NCBI GenBank assembly: GCA_002701875.1
Contig: NZWI01000003.1
Span: 1-17,054, forward strand
Reading direction: 5' to 3'
DNA length: 17,054 nt
DNA from: Fidelibacterota bacterium
GTDB taxonomy: Bacteria > Fidelibacterota > Marinisomatia > Marinisomatales > TCS55
The notes under the pieces are model-generated. The model did not search any database. It was not told where the DNA came from and saw only the letters and a list, made by a program, of their open reading frames with translations. Positions 14,362 through 17,054 of this stretch are shown here, one piece after another; position 1 is the first letter of the stretch; every line of letters starts with the position of its first letter. The position numbers and the translations under genes were made by a program.

Positions 14362-15455
14362 TCGCTCAATTTTTCTTGATCATCTAATTGACCTAATTGA
14401 AGTTCATTAATCTTATCCAATGGCTTTTCTAATTGATTTTTTCTTGTAGAGACTAATTTCTCAAAATGACTTTGTACCGTTCCAATTGTGTTACCCAGTT
14501 TATCCATTTGTGCCAAAAATTCATTCCACTGTTTCCTAAATACACCCATTAGCTGCTGAACTTCACTTGCTTTTTGTTCCATAGAAAAGTTTGATACAGA
14601 TTGACGAATTAATGAAAGAACCGCATATAGCGTTACTGGAGAACAAAGTAAAACTTTTTTTGATAATGAAAAATCAATTATATCTCTGTCTTCTTGGTTG
14701 AGGAATGCATAAATACTTTCATTGGGGATGAACATTAGAACATAGTCCACAGTTCCTGATTCCGGATCAATATATGTGCGCTTTTCTATAGATTTAATAT
14801 GATTTCTAACGTCGGTCAAGAAAGCTTTTTTCTCTTTATCTTGTTCACTATCGTTATCAGTATCTAAAAAATTTTCATAATGGGTTAATGGAAATTTGAC
14901 ATCCATATTTATACATTTTTGATCAGGAAGCATGAAAGTAAAGTCAGGACGACCTTCATCCATTTGAGATTGCTTTTCAAAATTAATACCCTCTATCAAT
15001 CCCATAAAATTGAGAATATCTTCTACCATCTTTTCACCCCACTGTCCCCTAGCTTGAGAGCTTGATAAAACACGTGACAGTTTGGTTGTGGTATCAGCTA
15101 GATCTCCAATGCCTTTTTGTGAAGTTTCAACTTGGCCTTTTAACTCATTAGTTGATTTATCCAAACCTTCTAATTTCTTTTTCATTTCAACTAAAGATTG
15201 ATCAATTAATCCTTTTTTTTGTTCTAATTGACCATCAGATGATTTAACCAATTCAGAAAATTTGTTTTCAGCAAGCTTAAGGAATGTATCCAGATTTTGA
15301 TCCAATGCTTGTTTTGAAAGATTGCCAAATTCTGCTTTTAAATGTTCCTGATTAGATTGGACAGAATCAATCTCTTTTTGACGGATTAACCAAATGATCA
15401 AACCACCCAAAAGAAATCCAAATAAAAATAAAATGATACCTATTGTCAGATTCAC
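14358..15455 (-). CDS. rmuC: RmuC-family protein (DNA recombination/nuclease-like)
   Basis: This 365-residue protein has an N-terminal membrane anchor (about 3-24), a long coiled coil (about 28-125) and the RmuC domain. Recognisable conserved parts are RGQWGEKMVEDIL (136-148), GRPDFTFMLPD (168-178), MDVKFPL (184-190), MFIPNESIYAFL (241-252) and the SPVTLYAVLSLIRQ region (272-285). The PDF...DVK arrangement resembles a PD-(D/E)XK nuclease core. RmuC in E. coli limits recombination at inverted repeats; its biochemical activity remains poorly known. Translation starts at a GTG that shares its first base with the TAG stop of the HD gene (TAGTG), with GGGAG upstream, so it is coupled. Length is somewhat shorter than E. 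coli RmuC (about 475), mainly at the N-terminal coiled coil. Confidence 0.9.
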   Translation of the reverse strand: MNLTIGIILFLFGFLLGGLIIWLIRQKEIDSVQSNQEHLKAEFGNLSKQALDQNLDTFLKLAENKFSELVKSSDGQLEQKKGLIDQSLVEMKKKLEGLDKSTNELKGQVETSQKGIGDLADTTTKLSRVLSSSQARGQWGEKMVEDILNFMGLIEGINFEKQSQMDEGRPDFTFMLPDQKCINMDVKFPLTHYENFLDTDNDSEQDKEKKAFLTDVRNHIKSIEKRTYIDPESGTVDYVLMFIPNESIYAFLNQEDRDIIDFSLSKKVLLCSPVTLYAVLSLIRQSVSNFSMEQKASEVQQLMGVFRKQWNEFLAQMDKLGNTIGTVQSHFEKLVSTRKNQLEKPLDKINELQLGQLDDQEKLSE

Positions 15456-16033
15456 TATTCTGTTTCTCCCTTCAATCCTAACTCTTCTGCTTTTTCAGCA
15501 AGTGCATCAATAACAAATTGAATATGTTCAGTTAAATCTACATCCAATTCTTCAACACTTTGAAAAATATCTTCCCTTAATACAGAGGCAGCAAATGATT
15601 TTTGTTTCAATTTCTTTTTTACTGACTTTGGTTTCACCTCAAAGATAGATTTTGAGGGACGAACATATGTTACAGCAAAAATAAACCCGGTTAATTCATC
15701 TACAGCAAATAAAGCTTTGGCCATATCTGTTTCTCTTGATACACCAGTATAAGTCGCATGTCCCATAATCGCCTGAGTAATCGATTCTGGATAACCTTTC
15801 GATTTAAGTATCTCATTACCTATATAAGGGTGTTCTTCAATAGTTGGATGCATTTCATAATCAAAATCGTGCATGAGACCTGTTATACCCCATTCATTAG
15901 GATCTCCATTATATTTCACTGCCATTTTTCTCATGGACTGCTCAACTCCCAGTGCATGACGACGGAGACTATCCGTTTTCGTGTATTCATAGAGTAATTT
16001 CATCGCGTCTTCTCTTAAAGGATAATCCGACAT
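15455..16033 (-). CDS. HD-superfamily hydrolase (COG2316-like)
   Basis: This 192-residue soluble protein shows the metal-binding HD pattern: His26 in RRHALGVE, His55-Asp56 in GLMHDFDYE, His92 in MGHATYTG and Asp112 in VDELTGFI. HP-rich segments (62-69) and IGNEIL lie between the second and third motif, as in the small HD hydrolases often annotated as predicted HD-superfamily hydrolases. The substrate is unknown; HD enzymes are usually metal-dependent phosphohydrolases. Its ATG overlaps the pepA stop by one base (TAATG) and its own stop overlaps the rmuC start, so it sits inside a tightly coupled operon. All metal ligands are present. Confidence 0.85.
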   Translation of the reverse strand: MSDYPLREDAMKLLYEYTKTDSLRRHALGVEQSMRKMAVKYNGDPNEWGITGLMHDFDYEMHPTIEEHPYIGNEILKSKGYPESITQAIMGHATYTGVSRETDMAKALFAVDELTGFIFAVTYVRPSKSIFEVKPKSVKKKLKQKSFAASVLREDIFQSVEELDVDLTEHIQFVIDALAEKAEELGLKGETE

Positions 16034-17054
16034 TAGATACCTATTAAGTCTACCACCAAACGAATCATTTCACCTGTTGCTAATCCATTGTTTTGATAAG
16101 GAAGATCTTTATTGCCCCAGGCTGATCCGGCAATATCGAAATGGCACCAAGGTATATCTTCTTGAACAAATGAATTCAGAAATGCACCTCCAGCAATAGA
16201 GCCAGCTTGTCCTGGAGCACCTAAATTTTTAACATCTGCAATCTTTGATTTTACTTGATCTAAATATTCTGTCCAAAGTGGGAATTCCCATACTTTTTCA
16301 CCCGTAACCTCTGATGAAGATTTTATTTTTTCTATTAAGGATCCATCTGTTCCCATTATGCCAGTTGCAACATGTCCTAATGCAACAACGACTGCGCCTG
16401 TAAGAGTAGCAAAATCTAAAATAAATTCAGGATCATAGTGTTTAGATGCATAAGATAATGCATCAGCCAAGATTAGTCTTCCTTCAGCATCAGTATTTAA
16501 GACTTCAATTGTTTTTCCATTATAGGCCTTAAGGATATCGCCAGGCCTATATGCTTTATCTCCACTCATATTTTCTGTTGATGGAATGATACCTATAATA
16601 TTCATTTTTGGCTTCAACTCAGAAATGGTTTTCATAACACCTAGAACAACCCCGGCACCACACATATCATATTTCATTTCATCCATTTTAGATGCTGGTT
16701 TGATAGAAATCCCCCCACTATCAAAGGTCAAACCTTTGCCAACCAGGATTTTTGGCTTTTGGGATTTTGGACCTCCCATATATTCAATAATTATAAACTT
16801 TGGCGGAATTTCTGTTCCAGAGGCAACGCCAGATAATGCACCCATGCCCATTTTAGTAAACTCATCTCTTTCAAAAATAGTTACTTTCATATTAGCAGAT
16901 TTTCCAATTGATTTTGCATTCTCTGCTAAATGAGATGGAGTGGCAACATTCCCCGGCCTGTTTTCTATATCTCGTGCCAGACAAACTGCATTAGCAATCG
17001 TAAAACCTTTTAATATAGCTTTCTTACTGCCACCAATAATTATAGCAGAATTCA
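16033..17054 (-). CDS. pepA: Leucyl aminopeptidase (M17, PepA-like), C-terminal part, cut by window edge
   Basis: The frame continues to the right edge without a stop, so the ATG at 16890 is internal; 339 residues are visible and roughly 164 N-terminal residues are missing. M17 aminopeptidases are cytoplasmic hexamers with two metal ions that remove N-terminal residues from peptides. Visible features are NRPGNVATPSHLAE, GKGLTFDSGGISIKP, MKYDMCGAG and the signature NTDAEGRLILADAL. Counting from the ATG at 16890, Lys52, Asp57, Lys64, Asp75, Asp134, Glu136 and Arg138 have the same spacing as E. coli PepA Lys270, Asp275, Lys282, Asp293, Asp352, Glu354 and Arg356, so the active site is complete. 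It is the upstream visible gene of the HD-rmuC-lipoprotein operon; the promoter lies outside the window. Confidence 0.95.
   Translation of the reverse strand, partial: NSAIIIGGSKKAILKGFTIANAVCLARDIENRPGNVATPSHLAENAKSIGKSANMKVTIFERDEFTKMGMGALSGVASGTEIPPKFIIIEYMGGPKSQKPKILVGKGLTFDSGGISIKPASKMDEMKYDMCGAGVVLGVMKTISELKPKMNIIGIIPSTENMSGDKAYRPGDILKAYNGKTIEVLNTDAEGRLILADALSYASKHYDPEFILDFATLTGAVVVALGHVATGIMGTDGSLIEKIKSSSEVTGEKVWEFPLWTEYLDQVKSKIADVKNLGAPGQAGSIAGGAFLNSFVQEDIPWCHFDIAGSAWGNKDLPYQNNGLATGEMIRLVVDLIGI

Noticed and set aside
16033..16890. Aminopeptidase starting at the ATG at 16890.
   Set aside because: The same frame stays open to the window edge and encodes the conserved NRPGNVATPSHLAE segment, so that Met is internal.
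1..17054. An XhoI site at the very start (1-6) and an EcoRI site at the very end (17048-17053) that could be read as cloning ends.
   Set aside because: Genes on both edges run off in open frame and no vector sequence is visible; six-base sites occur by chance.

Overview
The window is AT-rich, gene-dense bacterial DNA with very short intergenic gaps. The several exported lipoproteins with bacterial lipoboxes, the exported Met-zincin protease next to an Asp-box beta-propeller, and the exported formylglycine-generating enzyme together suggest a Gram-negative bacterium of the FCB type, for example a marine Marinimicrobia-like lineage. That placement is an inference from gene content only. No rRNA, tRNA, CRISPR array or insertion sequence was seen, and no intergenic stretch exceeds 300 bases.

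Left part (1-3931, all minus strand). The 5' end of serC runs off the left edge. Next to it, and ending at a strong terminator, is a three-gene operon: an ECF sigma factor, a small single-pass anti-sigma-like protein, and a periplasmic Spy/CpxP/CnrX-like protein. Upstream of it lie two separately transcribed paralogous lipoprotein genes, each with several LTxxQ-like motifs and an internal duplication. The sigma operon and both lipoprotein genes are preceded by the same sigmaE-like promoter pattern (TTTTAACYT, 15-16 bases, RTCTAA). I read the whole block as a self-contained envelope-stress regulon, with autoregulated sigma, membrane anti-sigma, Spy-like sensor or chaperone, and two Spy-like lipoprotein outputs. 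Its gene order recalls CnrH-CnrY-CnrX, but no metal efflux pump is present.

Middle part (4001-13871). A 1003-residue UvrD-type helicase carrying a C-terminal iron-sulfur RecB-type nuclease lies on the plus strand. It converges on, and overlaps by 37 bases, a minus-strand lipoprotein formylglycine-generating enzyme that keeps both catalytic cysteines. Divergent from the latter is a two-gene plus-strand unit for exported proteins: a Met-zincin metalloprotease (start corrected to a GTG behind a strong ribosome-binding site) and a large Asp-box beta-propeller protein, spaced for translational coupling.

Right part (13889-17054, minus strand). Four tightly overlapping genes (pepA, an HD-domain hydrolase, rmuC and a small unknown lipoprotein) form one apparent operon. 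It ends at a bidirectional terminator shared with the propeller gene. pepA is cut by the right edge.
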